64,000 bases of DNA, from positions 13,188-77,187 of the forward strand of contig CAWDHW010000021.1 in NCBI GenBank assembly GCA_963802205.1. Reading direction: 5' to 3'. The notes beneath the pieces were generated by a model. It ran no database searches. It was not told where the DNA came from and worked only from the letters and a program-made list of their open reading frames with translations. This DNA comes from DYRB01 sp963802205. GTDB lineage: Bacteria > Pseudomonadota > Gammaproteobacteria > Chromatiales > Chromatiaceae. Of this stretch, positions 63,854-64,000 are shown one piece after another; positions within the stretch are counted from its first letter, which is position 1; each line of letters opens with the position of its first letter. Made by a program: the position numbers and the translations under genes.

Positions 63854-64000
63854 AGCAGATGGATGCTCCAGAGTCCGGACCCGATGGCGGGTTTCAGGCC
63901 GGGACTGGTGCGCGAAGGGGGCTGATAGGGGAATGGTCGGGGACGAAGAACGCAACACTGCTGAGGCGAGCGGCGTCGTTCGATGGAATTGGCGGAGAGG

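Noticed and set aside
1..64000. CRISPR arrays, integrases, prophage structural genes, replication origins
   Set aside because: No regularly spaced direct repeats with spacers, no recombinase and no phage genes were seen; the only regular repeats are the two 20-21-bp arrays without spacers.

Overview
The window is a high-GC gammaproteobacterial chromosome segment. The gene content (rpsU-yqeY-dnaG-rpoD macromolecular synthesis operon, DUF1015, DUF2782, dsbA/dsbB, crcB, panBCD, folK-pcnB, DUF2760-Hsp70, rsmF-like) and third codon positions dominated by G/C fit a purple sulfur bacterium or a close relative (Chromatiales). That placement is inference: no photosynthesis or sulfur-oxidation gene lies in the window.

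Layout. (1) 1-14 kb, ordinary core: rpoD start, dnaG, yqeY and rpsU on the minus strand; DUF1015, an orphan amino-acid binding protein and DUF2782; dsbB-dsbA-crcB-DUF190 on the plus strand; a candidate sigma-E-type small RNA near 8.3 kb; an S30AE-like protein, a DUF2272 lipoprotein, a VapBC pair and the U32 protein RlhA. (2) 14.9-29.2 kb, an accessory island lying exactly between fetB (14.1-14.9 kb) and fetA (29.2-29.8 kb), two halves of one ABC exporter that normally adjoin. Its genes use more A/T-ending codons. It carries transposase remnants, a 150-bp MITE with CTAG target duplications, two arrays of 20-21-bp degenerate repeats, a KAS III-type synthase (frameshifted), an SDR, a LolD-like ATPase, an FtsX-type permease, a LolA-like periplasmic protein, an outer-membrane barrel candidate, a sulfotransferase and a decayed secreted protein. 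The order suggests synthesis, possible sulfation, and export of a lipid-like product across the envelope. (3) 29.2-39.2 kb, core again: fetA, panD-panC-panB, folK-pcnB, tRNA-Glu(CTC) with promoter and terminator, DUF2934, DUF2760-Hsp70, a coiled-coil membrane protein, yjbQ and a low-molecular-weight tyrosine phosphatase. (4) 39.5-61.9 kb, thirteen co-directional minus-strand genes whose products are nearly all secreted, lipidated or membrane proteins: two small coiled-coil lipoproteins, a very short S41-like protein, a VWA protein, a MacB/Lol-type ATPase and permease, a cysteine-free FGE-fold protein, a small exported protein, a membrane protein, two TPR proteins, a Thr-rich repetitive protein and a 2079-residue adhesin-like protein. 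I do not recognise this combination as a described system; it is the best candidate here for something new. (5) 62.4-63.9 kb, an RsmF-like rRNA methyltransferase.

Caution: several otherwise intact genes (KAS III, Thr-rich protein, one TPR protein, the FGE protein) are each broken by one single-base frameshift, and the dnaG start region appears to miss one base in a homopolymer. Most shifts have the same sign (+1). Assembly or sequencing error is therefore a serious alternative to pseudogenisation.
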